Both the position numbers and the translations under genes were made by a program. A stretch of 64,000 nt of DNA from contig JAZOCE010000019.1 in NCBI GenBank assembly GCA_045596365.1, forward strand, positions 1-64,000, written 5' to 3'. This stretch comes from RGIG4079 sp045596365 (GTDB taxonomy: Bacteria; Bacteroidota; Bacteroidia; Bacteroidales; Muribaculaceae). Each line of letters starts with the position of its first letter. The first letter of the stretch is position 1. Positions 15,436 to 23,861 of the stretch are shown one piece after another. The notes under the pieces were generated by a model that was not told where the DNA came from, made no database searches, and worked only from the letters and a program-made list of their open reading frames with translations.

Positions 15436-17502
15436 ATGAAGAAATTTTTACTCTCAATTCTTTGCTTAGTGGGCTTCGTTGTCGCTAATGCCGATGAGGT
15501 TGCATTTGTCGCTGATGGTGCTACTTATGATGGCACAGCAACTACTGTAACGGTAGCTAATGGCAGTGCAGGAAATATCGCTGGCTTATCATTTTCTAAT
15601 GATAATGTAACTATTACCCACACACAGGTCAATTCAACTGCAGCAATTGTTAGTAATGGTGCTGTGCGTTGGTATCAAAACGATAAAATGACTTTTACTC
15701 CTGCAGCAGGAATTACTATCACAAAAATTGAAGCATGTATTGCTTCAGGCTCAAAAGGAGCTTTTGCGGCTGAAATCGGTACTGTAACAGGAACAGGAAC
15801 ATCTGTTGGCAGTTTTGTTACATGGGAAGGTTCAACAACCGATCCTTTAGTTCTTACCGCAGCAAAGCAAGTTCGTTTTTCTTATTTACTTGTAACTTAT
15901 ACAAAAGGAGAAATAACAACAGTTTCAATGCCTTCTATCACTCCTAACGGAGGTGAAATTTCTGCAACTGATCAAATCTCAATCTCTTGTGAAACAGAAG
16001 GAGCTGCTATATACTATACTATCGATGGCACAGAGCCAAGTGCTACCAACGGAACTCTCTACTCTGCTCCTTTCACTCTAAGCGCTGCTGCTACCGTTAA
16101 AGCTATCGCTGTTGACCCAGCCGGAGCATTGTCAGCAAGCTCCGTTACCGAAGTTCAATTCTCGTTCCCCGTTGCTAACATTGCTGAATTTATTTCAGAA
16201 GCTCGCTCCTATGCAACATCTATTACAGGAACAGTAACAGTTGTTGCACAATCGGGATCTTATCTTTTCCTTCAAGACGAGACAAGTCGCATTATTGCTT
16301 TCGGTACTCTATCAAATACTTATAACAATGGAGACCAATTGACAGGCGTAAAAGGTGTTTGGAATCTATACAATGGTCTTCCTGAAATGAATGTCGTAGC
16401 ATCTTCATTTGGTACTGCAACAGCAGGACCTTCAATTGAGCCTGAAACAATCACAATTGAAGAAGTGGCAATAGACAATCTTCTTGCTTATGTTAAAATT
16501 GAAGGTGTTTCTGTTCCTGAAAGTTCAAGCAAGAGCATTACTATTACTGACGAAACAGGCTCTATGACAATGTACAACACATTGGGTATTACTGTTCCTA
16601 CAGGAGAAAATCTCACAGTAATTGGCTTCATTTCTTGCTATAACACTACTGTTCAAATCATGCCTCTTGAAATCACTTCAGCATCTGGTCTTGAAGTCGT
16701 TGAAGCTCCTGTTATCTCTCCCGATGGCGGAACTATCGCTACCAATCAAGAAATCACAATAACTTGTGCTACTGAAGGTGCTTCTATTTACTATACTGTT
16801 GATAGTACTGAACCAAGTGCTACCAACGGAACTCTTTACTCTGCTCCTTTCTCTCTCACTGAAGAATGTACAGTTAAAGCTATCGCTGTTGCCGACGGTA
16901 TGGAAAACAGTGCTGTTACAGAAGCCGCATTCACTTTCTTGAGTGGAAATGCACAACAAGCAACATTTAACTTCACTGCTCCTTCTTCTCTAAATCCCGC
17001 TCAAGAAGAACCCGCATTGGGAAATAGCTTAGCTGTTGTTGTAAATGATGTTGTGTTTACTGCCGGTGAAATTTCTCTTTCATTTGCTAAAAATGAAGCT
17101 ACTACCGATTGTCGCATTTGGGCAGGTTCAAGTGCATATGATCTACGCACATATAGCACATCGACAATGACTATTGCCGGAACAAACGTAAAAATTAAAA
17201 GCATTGAATTTACAGGAAGTAAAATTAGTGCAGATTCATATATGACTGCCGATAGCGGTACATTTACCGACAAAGTGTGGAGCGGTGATGCTTCAACTGT
17301 AGTATTTACAACAGTAAAAACTACAAACATCAACACAATCACTGTAACATATGAAAAAATTTCTGACGGTGTTGAAAATATTGAAGTAGACGAAAACGCT
17401 CCTGTTGAATACTACAACCTTCAAGGTGTTAAAGTAGCTAACCCTGAATCAGGTCTCTACATCCGCGTTCAAGGCAACAAAGCAACAAAAGTCATTAAAT
17501 AA
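15436..17502 (+). CDS. Secreted multidomain protein: two chitobiase-C-like domains, OB-fold, C-terminal sorting-like tail
   Basis: A 688-residue exported protein (signal peptide about 1-19, ending FVVANA). Two CHB_HEX_C-like domains are visible near residues 175-235 and 435-490, each with YYT(I/V)D followed by TEPSATNGTLYSAPF. Between them (about 245-420) lies an OB-fold-like region (ITGTVTVVAQSGSYLFLQDE, VKIEGVSVPESSSKSITITD) of the kind found beside secreted nucleases. A beta-sandwich follows. The C-terminus (VEYYNLQGVKVANPESGLYI, then basic residues) resembles the short sorting-like tails of Bacteroidales surface proteins. No catalytic domain was recognised. It follows the nuclease-family gene but has its own promoter and terminator; probably a binding or cell-surface accessory protein. 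Function unproven. Confidence 0.75.
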   Translation: MKKFLLSILCLVGFVVANADEVAFVADGATYDGTATTVTVANGSAGNIAGLSFSNDNVTITHTQVNSTAAIVSNGAVRWYQNDKMTFTPAAGITITKIEACIASGSKGAFAAEIGTVTGTGTSVGSFVTWEGSTTDPLVLTAAKQVRFSYLLVTYTKGEITTVSMPSITPNGGEISATDQISISCETEGAAIYYTIDGTEPSATNGTLYSAPFTLSAAATVKAIAVDPAGALSASSVTEVQFSFPVANIAEFISEARSYATSITGTVTVVAQSGSYLFLQDETSRIIAFGTLSNTYNNGDQLTGVKGVWNLYNGLPEMNVVASSFGTATAGPSIEPETITIEEVAIDNLLAYVKIEGVSVPESSSKSITITDETGSMTMYNTLGITVPTGENLTVIGFISCYNTTVQIMPLEITSASGLEVVEAPVISPDGGTIATNQEITITCATEGASIYYTVDSTEPSATNGTLYSAPFSLTEECTVKAIAVADGMENSAVTEAAFTFLSGNAQQATFNFTAPSSLNPAQEEPALGNSLAVVVNDVVFTAGEISLSFAKNEATTDCRIWAGSSAYDLRTYSTSTMTIAGTNVKIKSIEFTGSKISADSYMTADSGTFTDKVWSGDASTVVFTTVKTTNINTITVTYEKISDGVENIEVDENAPVEYYNLQGVKVANPESGLYIRVQGNKATKVIK

Positions 17503-17557
17503 GAGAAAATAAGAAAGAGCAAAAATAGAATAAAAAAATACTGCTCATACAAAAAAA

Positions 17558-17594
17558 AGAGACTGCATCATTTTGAACTGCAGTCTCTTTTTCT
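17558..17594 (+). terminator. Terminator of the OB-fold/chitobiase-C-like gene
   Basis: AAAGAGACTGCA and TGCAGTCTCTTT form a perfect 12-base stem around an 11-base loop, followed by TTCTTTT, 56 bases past the stop codon. Confidence 0.85.
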
Positions 17595-17646
17595 TTTATA
17601 ACCACACCTCTTTAATATACACATTTTTTTTATCGAGAATAATACT

Positions 17647-17654
17647 TAACTTTG
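17647..17654 (+). promoter_or_regulatory. Promoter -7 box for the structured RNA
   Basis: TAACTTTG matches TAnnTTTG, with a run of T about 20 bases upstream in place of a clear -33 TTTG. A start near 17658-17661 would begin the structured region that follows. Confidence 0.5.
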
Positions 17655-17660
17655 CAATTG

Positions 17661-18000
17661 TCACATTACTATTATGTGGCAGACATATATATAGAAAGAC
17701 GTTTACCTAACGTTTTCTTCTGCATTCAAACTTCGCAACTTTGATCCCAAGAAGAAACGGCAACGTAAGCGGTCTCGCTTGATGTTTATTCAATGCATCT
17801 ACATTCTTTCTGACTTAACGAAAGGATGATGTTCTGTATATACATCCTGGCGTGGGCTGGCTGATGTTGCTTATCCTTGGGAAAGGCAATGCGAAGGCCT
17901 GAATGCAGGATAAGCGAAAGATACAGACTCCCATGCCTTTCTTTTCAAGCAATCAAGCCAAATCGGGGGAGACTATAGGCCTTTATCAAATGGGCATAAT
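17661..18000 (+). ncRNA. Structured non-coding RNA or long structured leader before the XRE gene
   Basis: No convincing protein is encoded here, but at least six hairpins can be read in succession: ACGTT/AACGT (about 17699-17713); a TTCTT...AAGAA stem enclosing TCAAA/TTTGA (about 17715-17756); AAGCG/CGCTT with a GTCT loop (about 17767-17780); CTTTC/GAAAG extended by ACAT/ATGT (about 17801-17832); GGATG/CATCC (about 17824-17848); and GCTTATCC/GGATAAGC enclosing 31 bases (about 17870-17916). A CTCCC/GGGAG pairing may close the 3' part. The region is richer in G and C than its surroundings. It does not match tmRNA, RNase P RNA, SRP RNA, cobalamin or TPP riboswitch signatures I know. It could be an independent RNA or a leader controlling the small regulator at 18001. 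Confidence 0.45.
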
Positions 18001-18213
18001 ATGCACATCGGACAAGAAATTAAAACTAAACTCAAAGAAAAGGACATTTCCATTGTGTCCTTCGCTCGACAATTGTCCTACACTCGTGCCAATATTTATA
18101 AAATACTTGACAAAAAATCTATTGACACCGATTTACTATTACGTATATCAATAATTCTTCAATATGATTTTTTCTCTTTTTATCAAAACGAATTTGAAGA
18201 CAAATTGAAATAA
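18001..18213 (+). CDS. Small XRE-family helix-turn-helix regulator
   Basis: A 70-residue protein made almost wholly of one lambda-repressor-type HTH (MHIGQEIKTKLKEKDISIVS, then FARQLSYTRANIYKILDKKS). The recognition helix is around residues 28-38, and the tail after LLLRISIILQYDFFSFYQ is typical of a Bacteroidales group of single-domain XRE proteins. It probably binds DNA as a dimer; its target is unknown. It begins directly after the structured RNA region and is followed by a perfect 36-base palindrome that could be its operator or a transcript end. A plus-strand overlapping frame (17903-18154) has no recognisable content and was not chosen. Confidence 0.75.
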   Translation: MHIGQEIKTKLKEKDISIVSFARQLSYTRANIYKILDKKSIDTDLLLRISIILQYDFFSFYQNEFEDKLK

Positions 18214-18237
18214 TTTGTTTACTCCCACCGAAACAGC

Positions 18238-18273
18238 GTATCCAATAGGTTGACATGTCAACCTATTGGATAC
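18238..18273. repeat. Perfect 36-bp palindrome between the XRE gene and the exported-protein operon
   Basis: Arms GTATCCAATAGGTTGACA and TGTCAACCTATTGGATAC are exact reverse complements with no loop. It lies 25 bases after the XRE stop and 86 bases before the next gene. The following bases (ATCATTTCTT) are only moderately T-rich, so it may be a terminator hairpin, an operator for a dimeric regulator, or both. Confidence 0.7.
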
Positions 18274-18358
18274 ATCATTTCTTAATAAACCTAAATTATT
18301 GTTTAGACCTTTGTAGCAACCTCATTATTAGAATCTAACATAAAACAGTGAATAAATT

Positions 18359-18838
18359 ATGGTAAAAAGAATTTTTCTGACATTAATGGTTTTATTTACG
18401 GCATCGGCTATCGCATTTGCCAAGGATGACGACAAACTAAACTATGAAATCGAAGGAGCCGGAACAGGCTCACAAGGAACCTATCTTGTCAAGGTAACTG
18501 TTATTTCTAAAAAATCAAAAATCAACGATGATCTCATTGCTCGTTGTGCTGTACATGGTGTATTATTTCGCGGTTTTAATAACAAAGAGTTACGACAAAA
18601 TCAACGTCCGTTAGCCGGAAGCCCCATGGTTGAAGCACAACATGCTGATTTTTTCAAGGACTTTTTCGCTGAAAATGGTACTGCTAAAAACTATGTTGCC
18701 TCAGTAAATGGATCTCGCCAAGTAATAAAAGCCGGCAAGCAATATAAGATTAGCTCCATAGTAACTGTAAATAAAGAACAATTGCACAAAGATCTCGAAT
18801 CGGCAGGCATTATTAAAGGACTTAATTCAGGATTTTAG
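18359..18838 (+). CDS. Exported protein, FlgP/LPP20-like paralogue A
   Basis: A 159-residue protein with a signal peptide (about 1-21, ending AIAFA). The mature part aligns by eye with the lipoprotein at 19599: both carry an A..AV..VLF.G.N block (here CAVHGVLFRGFN), an RPL segment, an FF..FFA..G..K.Y block (FFKDFFAENGTAKNY) and a terminal V...L...L....II K pattern. The related protein resembles the LPP20/FlgP fold, so a small outer-membrane-associated alpha/beta domain is likely. It is first in a tight operon of exported proteins, only two bases before the next gene. No function is established. Confidence 0.7.
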   Translation: MVKRIFLTLMVLFTASAIAFAKDDDKLNYEIEGAGTGSQGTYLVKVTVISKKSKINDDLIARCAVHGVLFRGFNNKELRQNQRPLAGSPMVEAQHADFFKDFFAENGTAKNYVASVNGSRQVIKAGKQYKISSIVTVNKEQLHKDLESAGIIKGLNSGF

Positions 18839-18840
18839 AG

Positions 18841-19584
18841 ATGAAAAGATTTTTATTTTTAGCCATTATAGCAACTTTTGCAATAATGATGCATGCACAA
18901 AATGAGCTTGATCACGTATTTTTAAAAAATGGCAACGTGATTAAAGGAGCCATTGAAACAGTCAAAGAAAATCAATCGGTTTCAATACGTAGCACCAACG
19001 GAGAACTCTACACTTATCCCATGATTGAAGTAAATCGCATTGCCTATGGCAAATCTCCTAATCTACCAAGCGAAAAGAATACCAACTCGTATAAAGATTA
19101 TTCTGATTATGAAAAAGGGTTTTGGTGTGCAGTTGAATTACAAGGTGGTTATTCTTGCAACATCAATAGCTATAATGTTGCATTGAGCGAACTCGATATC
19201 GTGGGCGGTTATCGTTTTAACGAATATTTCAGAGCCGGTATAGGACTTGGCGCTCGCTACTATTTCAACAACGAAAAAGTCAGATATTCCGATATTAAAT
19301 GGGCATTTCCCATTTTTGCCAATGTCAGAGGAAATATTATTTCTTCTGAACACCGCACTATTGTTCCTTACTATTCATTTGACCTTGGAGGAACTATTAG
19401 AGATGGTTTTATGTTCCGCCCCACAATAGGTATACGCATTGGCGAATCACGCTCGGCATTTCTTGTGGGACTTTCATATATGGGACAAACACTAAAATCC
19501 TATAAAGCAGGAAAAGACAATACTATCGTTCCCGACCACGAATATACATCATTTGTTACTTTGAAATTAGGATACGAATTTTAA
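18841..19584 (+). CDS. Probable outer-membrane beta-barrel protein
   Basis: A 247-residue exported protein (signal peptide about 1-19, ending MMHAQ). An N-terminal segment of about 50 residues (LDHVFLKNGNVIKGAIETVK, SIRSTNGELYTYPMIEVNRI) matches a common Bacteroidota domain preceding surface barrels. From about residue 95 there are alternating amphipathic strands (WCAVELQGGYSCN, FRAGIGLGARYYF, SAFLVGLSYMG) ending in LKLGYEF with a C-terminal Phe, as in outer-membrane barrels of about eight strands. It sits second in the operon and probably anchors or assembles with the neighbouring small exported proteins. Family-level call only. Confidence 0.7.
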   Translation: MKRFLFLAIIATFAIMMHAQNELDHVFLKNGNVIKGAIETVKENQSVSIRSTNGELYTYPMIEVNRIAYGKSPNLPSEKNTNSYKDYSDYEKGFWCAVELQGGYSCNINSYNVALSELDIVGGYRFNEYFRAGIGLGARYYFNNEKVRYSDIKWAFPIFANVRGNIISSEHRTIVPYYSFDLGGTIRDGFMFRPTIGIRIGESRSAFLVGLSYMGQTLKSYKAGKDNTIVPDHEYTSFVTLKLGYEF

Positions 19585-19598
19585 AAAATAGAAAAGAA

Positions 19599-20093
19599 AT
19601 GAAAACAAAAAAAATATTTGCAGTTTGTCTTATTACTATGACTTTAGCAATAACTTCTTGTCGCACAAATACAGAAATAGCAAATGAATATGCATTTGCA
19701 ACTTTTGAAACTGAATGTCTTGGTGTTGAGCTTGATGGATCTCAAACACTAAGAGCATGGGGAAAAGGGAAAAATAAAGCCGATGCAATTGAACAAGCAA
19801 AGAAAAATGCGGTGAGAGATGTTTTGTTCAAAGGCATAAATGCCGGTTCAGGCGAATGCAACAAACGACCTTTAATTCTCGAAGTCAACGCACAAGAAAA
19901 ATATGAATACTATTTCAACAAATTTTTCGCCGACGGAGGAGAATATAAAAAATATATATCATCAGAAGATGAAAACAAAACATCAAGAATAAAAGCTAAA
20001 CATTCTACGCAAGAAAACTATGGAGTTGTGGTAAGAGTAAAACGTGCCGAATTGCGCCAACGACTCATTGATGACAATATAATCAAACCTTAA
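19599..20093 (+). CDS. LPP20/FlgP-like lipoprotein, paralogue B
   Basis: A 164-residue lipoprotein (lipobox LAITSC, Cys21). The segment LRAWGKGKNKADAIEQAKKN followed by AVRDVLFKG has the G.G....A...A...A pattern of LPP20/FlgP proteins, which form outer-membrane-associated rings in flagellated bacteria. The rest is shared with paralogue A at 18359 (RPL, FNKFFADGGEYKKY, terminal VKRAELRQRLIDDNIIK). No flagellar genes are present here, and Bacteroidota lack flagella, so another surface structure is implied. Fourteen bases after the barrel gene and twelve before the DUF6175 gene, in the same operon. Confidence 0.7.
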   Translation: MKTKKIFAVCLITMTLAITSCRTNTEIANEYAFATFETECLGVELDGSQTLRAWGKGKNKADAIEQAKKNAVRDVLFKGINAGSGECNKRPLILEVNAQEKYEYYFNKFFADGGEYKKYISSEDENKTSRIKAKHSTQENYGVVVRVKRAELRQRLIDDNIIKP

Positions 20094-20105
20094 ACAAGCA
20101 AAAAA

Positions 20106-21059
20106 ATGAAGAAAATCGCTTTATTATCAGTTATACTTTTGTTATTGCCCATCATGATGTCAGGGCAAGCAAAAAAACCTACTATTATGGTAATTCCCGC
20201 CGATGCATGGTGTAATGCAAATGGCTACATGATGAATTATGAAAATCAAGGTAACACAACTCGCATCCCTGACTATGAACGTGCGGTACAAGAAGATATG
20301 GATCTTCTAAACACAATCACCAAAATAGGTGAATTAATGGCTGAACGCGGTCTTCCGTTGAAAGACTTGGCCGCTTCCATCAGAAGCATCAATCAAGCAT
20401 CTGCCGAAAACGAAATGACAACATCACGCACATCGGGAGCCGCTATAGCCGAAACACCATTAGATCGTTTATTGACTCGTGCCAAAGCCGATATTCTTGT
20501 TGAATTATCATGGCGAGTAAACACTGTGGGACCTAAAAATTCCGTAACCTACACTTTGCGTGGTCTTGATGCCTACACCAACAAACAAGTTGCCGCTGCA
20601 CAAGGAACAGGTCCCGCATCTTTCTCGGCTGAAATACCGGTTTTGATTGAAGAAGCAGTACTTGAAAACATGGACAATTTCATCGGTCAATTGCAAGCCC
20701 ACTTCGATGACTTATTGTCAAACGGACGTGAAGTAGGTCTTGAAATACGCATGTTTGACAATGGATCAGGAGCATCTTTGGAAGATGAATTTGACGGAAT
20801 GGAATTGTCAGAAATCATAGATGAATGGGTCGCACAAAACACTGTCAACCATCGTTACAGCCTCACTGATGCAACTGAAGATATGATGGTGTTTGAACAA
20901 GTAAGAATACCTCTGTATCGCGAAAACGGTATGCCAATGGATACACGCCACTTTGCTTCAAATTTGCGCAAATATCTACGCAAAACACCTTATAACATGA
21001 CTTCTAAATTAGTAACCAAAGGATTAGGTAAAGCAATCTTGATTATTGGCGAAAAATAA
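20106..21059 (+). CDS. DUF6175-family exported protein, CsgG/FlgO-like
   Basis: A 317-residue protein with a signal peptide (about 1-21, ending MMSGQA). The mature N-terminus KPTIMVIPADAWCNANGYM and the following DYERAVQEDMDLLNTITKIG match DUF6175. The order of a P.I.V.P start, a long helix, and then AKADILVELSWRVN and SVTYTLRGLDAYTNKQVAAA recalls the CsgG/FlgO fold, in which a protein binds the outer membrane from the periplasmic side. The C-terminal third is another alpha/beta segment ending AILIIGEK. It lies in the middle of the operon. The CsgG-like reading is structural inference from pattern; it is not shown that it forms a secretion pore. Confidence 0.7.
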   Translation: MKKIALLSVILLLLPIMMSGQAKKPTIMVIPADAWCNANGYMMNYENQGNTTRIPDYERAVQEDMDLLNTITKIGELMAERGLPLKDLAASIRSINQASAENEMTTSRTSGAAIAETPLDRLLTRAKADILVELSWRVNTVGPKNSVTYTLRGLDAYTNKQVAAAQGTGPASFSAEIPVLIEEAVLENMDNFIGQLQAHFDDLLSNGREVGLEIRMFDNGSGASLEDEFDGMELSEIIDEWVAQNTVNHRYSLTDATEDMMVFEQVRIPLYRENGMPMDTRHFASNLRKYLRKTPYNMTSKLVTKGLGKAILIIGEK

Positions 21060-21087
21060 CATCTACAAACCTTAACTAAGCAAAACA

Positions 21088-22026
21088 ATGAAAATTTTAA
21101 AACATATATTAGCATCTGCCATTATCACATTAACAGGAGGAAACATTGCTTCTGCCCAATGTGATATACATCTAATGGTGGCTCCCATTACACAAGGGGA
21201 AGAAATTCCCGATGAAGTAAACGATATGCTCATGTCCCGATTGGCTACAGCAATCACAGCAACAGGCGTTACTGCTAATCCTGATCTTGACCGTTTCTTC
21301 GTCACAGGAAGAATTTCTCATCTGTATAAAGATGTCGTTGCCGGACCTCCTATGAGCAATGTTATTCACTCAACATTAACACTTTACATTGGTGATAACA
21401 TCAGTCAAAAAATCTATGCGACAACCAACTATGAATTGCGTGGTGTGGGAACAAGCGAAACAAGAGCTTTTGTAAATGCGTTCCGTCAACTTAACGGTAA
21501 AAACAACCAATTGCAAAAATTTGTGGAACAAGGCTCTAAAAAAATTCTTGACTATTACAATAAAGAATATCCCATGCTCATCAAAAAAGCACAACAAGCA
21601 TCGTCCCTACGCAACTATGACGAAGCATTGAGCATTGTTGCAGCAATACCCGAATGTTGCACCGGATATGATGAGGCCAACGAACTGATTCTTTCTATTT
21701 ACAACAAATATGTAAACTATGAAGGACAAATGCTTCTTTCACAAGCTAAAGCGGCATGGGCGGCATCTCCTGATGAATATGGTGCAAAAAAAGCATTTGC
21801 TTTTCTTACTCAAATAGATCCCGATGCAACATGTTATGACGAAGCCACATCTTTACACAATGAAATAAAGAAAATTGTCAAGGAAAACTGGGACTTCGAA
21901 ATGAAAGAAAAATATAATAACGAGGTTGATATCGAAAAACGCAAAATCGAAGCAGCTCGTGCTGTGGGCGTTGCTTACGGTAACGGTCAAAAAGAAACTA
22001 CAACCAACATCATGTGGTTAAAATAA
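21088..22026 (+). CDS. Exported protein with FlgT-like middle region and helical repeats
   Basis: A 312-residue protein with a signal peptide (about 1-23, ending NIASAQ). Residues about 24-165 show VAPITQGEEIPDEVNDMLMS, RLATAITATGV, DRFFVTGRI and IYATTNYELRGVGTSETRAF, a pattern like the CsgG-type middle domain of FlgT. Residues about 170-290 are helical and TPR-like (ASLRNYDEALSIVAAIP, LLSQAKAAWAASPDEYGAKK, AFLTQIDPDATCYDEA), and the C-terminus is a charged helix ending NIMWLK. It follows the DUF6175 gene by 28 bases. Probably a periplasmic or outer-membrane partner of the cluster; no specific function known. Confidence 0.6.
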   Translation: MKILKHILASAIITLTGGNIASAQCDIHLMVAPITQGEEIPDEVNDMLMSRLATAITATGVTANPDLDRFFVTGRISHLYKDVVAGPPMSNVIHSTLTLYIGDNISQKIYATTNYELRGVGTSETRAFVNAFRQLNGKNNQLQKFVEQGSKKILDYYNKEYPMLIKKAQQASSLRNYDEALSIVAAIPECCTGYDEANELILSIYNKYVNYEGQMLLSQAKAAWAASPDEYGAKKAFAFLTQIDPDATCYDEATSLHNEIKKIVKENWDFEMKEKYNNEVDIEKRKIEAARAVGVAYGNGQKETTTNIMWLK

Positions 22027-22051
22027 CAAATAAATAATACTAATTCATATT

Positions 22052-23842
22052 ATGAAAAAATTATGTCTAATGTTTATCTCAATCTTTATGATTGGGATAA
22101 ACACTTATTCACAAGATTTAATCCCTAACCAAAACGACAAGGGTAAATGGGGATATGTCGATGGCGACGGAAATATAGTTATTAACTATCAATATGATGA
22201 AGCTTCATTTTTCTCGTCTGGTCGTGCTAAAGTTAGAAAAGGGAATAATTATGGTTATATAAACGAAGAAAATAAAACTATTATTCCCTTAAAATATAAT
22301 ACTATCGATGTATATAATAATAACATCTATAAAGTAAGTGTAGGTGGCAATTATAAAGATGGTGTTTTATTTAACGAAAAATACGGATTTATTGATTTTA
22401 ACGGAGTTGAAATACTAAAACCTGAATACAATGAAATTGGATTATTTACCGATGGCGTTGCTTATGTAAAAAAAGGTGATTTATATGGGTATATAAATGA
22501 TTCTATTAGAGTAATTATTCCCTGTAAATTCAAAGCTGTAGGTAAATTTAATAAAGAGGGTTTTGTTTGGGTTAATGAAGGATGTTCTTTTGAAAAAAAC
22601 AGCACATCTAAAATAAAAGATGGAAAATTTGGTATCTATGATAAAACAGGAAAAATAATACTACCTGCAAAATATAAAACTGCCGGAATTTTTGTTCCAT
22701 TTGTGTACACTTATTCTGATGCCCAAATAAATAAATTATCAGATGCTGAGAAAAAAATATACACAGAGGGTGGAACTCATAAATTACTTAGAAAATGGTT
22801 AATTACATCTGAATTATTCAGTAAATTAGATGATAACTTTTATGGTTTTTGGGGCTCACAAAAAAATGATGGTTGTAAAAATTCTGTTGTATCAAAAAAT
22901 GGAACAATTATAATACCTGAAAATAAATATCAACATGCTTTTTATCCTGAAGAGGGGTTTTCTGTAATTAAAGAAAAATATACTTATAACTTCATTAATG
23001 TTGAAACAGGAGAAAAACTTCTTGATACCAATGTTTCCGAAGCGTGGGCATTTCAAAATGGCAAAGCTGTAATTAAAGATAATGGTGGTTTTTATCTAAT
23101 AGATAAAACAGGAAAAAAAACAACTCAATCATATACTAATATTTTTCCATGCAAAGAAAATGTATATATAGTTTCATCAAGTAAAGGATATGGTATTCTT
23201 GATATAAATGGTAATGAAATTATATCTCCATCTTTATACTCCATATATCCATCAAGTCATGGATTAATGAGAGTTCAAAGTAAAGAAAATGGACTGATTG
23301 GATACATTAATTCTTCTGGTAAATACATTATACCTGAAATATATAAAAATGGTCAATCATTTAAATTTGGATATGCATCTGTTTGCAGTGCCAATGGCTG
23401 GGGAGAAATTAATAATACAGGAAAAGAAGTAGTTAAATCTATATGGAATAATACTAAACTTAAATCTGTTGAAAATCCACAATATCTATGGGTACAACCA
23501 CAAAAAAATTCTTTATGGTACTGTATTGATATGACAACAGATAAATATGCTTTTTCCAATGGATATAATTGGTGTCGAAATTTTAATTATGATTTAGAAG
23601 GAATTGCAATTGTAGGAAAAGACGATAATAATTTAGGATGTATTGATACAAAAGGAAATGTTATAATACCATTGGAAATGCCTAACTATGAGGTTGTTAT
23701 CGATGCTTATAATAAATTTAAAGAAAGTGGTAAAAAGAAATGGGAAGAAATTGATTCCTATAGAATTAAAATCTATAATAATGACAAACGTAATGATTTT
23801 TCTTTATATAATACAATAGATGATTCTTTATGGGATTATTAA
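22052..23842 (+). CDS. Exported WG-repeat protein
   Basis: A 596-residue protein with a signal peptide (about 1-20, ending GINTYSQ). At least eight WG-type repeats run through most of it, for example GKWGYVDGDGNIVINYQYDE, NNYGYINEENKTIIPLKYN, EKYGFIDFNGVEILKPEYNE, DLYGYINDSIRVIIPCKFKA and GKFGIYDKTGKIILPAKYK. WG repeats form beta-rich solenoids or propellers and are usually binding modules of unknown ligand. The gene is clearly more AT-rich than the four genes before it, although spacing (25 bases) keeps it in the same operon, so this 3' half of the operon may have a different history. Confidence 0.85.
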   Translation: MKKLCLMFISIFMIGINTYSQDLIPNQNDKGKWGYVDGDGNIVINYQYDEASFFSSGRAKVRKGNNYGYINEENKTIIPLKYNTIDVYNNNIYKVSVGGNYKDGVLFNEKYGFIDFNGVEILKPEYNEIGLFTDGVAYVKKGDLYGYINDSIRVIIPCKFKAVGKFNKEGFVWVNEGCSFEKNSTSKIKDGKFGIYDKTGKIILPAKYKTAGIFVPFVYTYSDAQINKLSDAEKKIYTEGGTHKLLRKWLITSELFSKLDDNFYGFWGSQKNDGCKNSVVSKNGTIIIPENKYQHAFYPEEGFSVIKEKYTYNFINVETGEKLLDTNVSEAWAFQNGKAVIKDNGGFYLIDKTGKKTTQSYTNIFPCKENVYIVSSSKGYGILDINGNEIISPSLYSIYPSSHGLMRVQSKENGLIGYINSSGKYIIPEIYKNGQSFKFGYASVCSANGWGEINNTGKEVVKSIWNNTKLKSVENPQYLWVQPQKNSLWYCIDMTTDKYAFSNGYNWCRNFNYDLEGIAIVGKDDNNLGCIDTKGNVIIPLEMPNYEVVIDAYNKFKESGKKKWEEIDSYRIKIYNNDKRNDFSLYNTIDDSLWDY

Positions 23843-23861
23843 TTTTTAGAAGAATTTAAAC

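Noticed and set aside
17600..18000. tmRNA, RNase P RNA, SRP RNA or cobalamin riboswitch
   Set aside because: None of the diagnostic sequences (tmRNA ends, RNase P GAGGAAAGTCC-type core, SRP GGAAGGAAGCAG loop, B12 box) is present.
17903..18154. Plus-strand 83-codon frame over the XRE gene
   Set aside because: Out of frame with the clear HTH protein starting at 18001 and without recognisable sequence.
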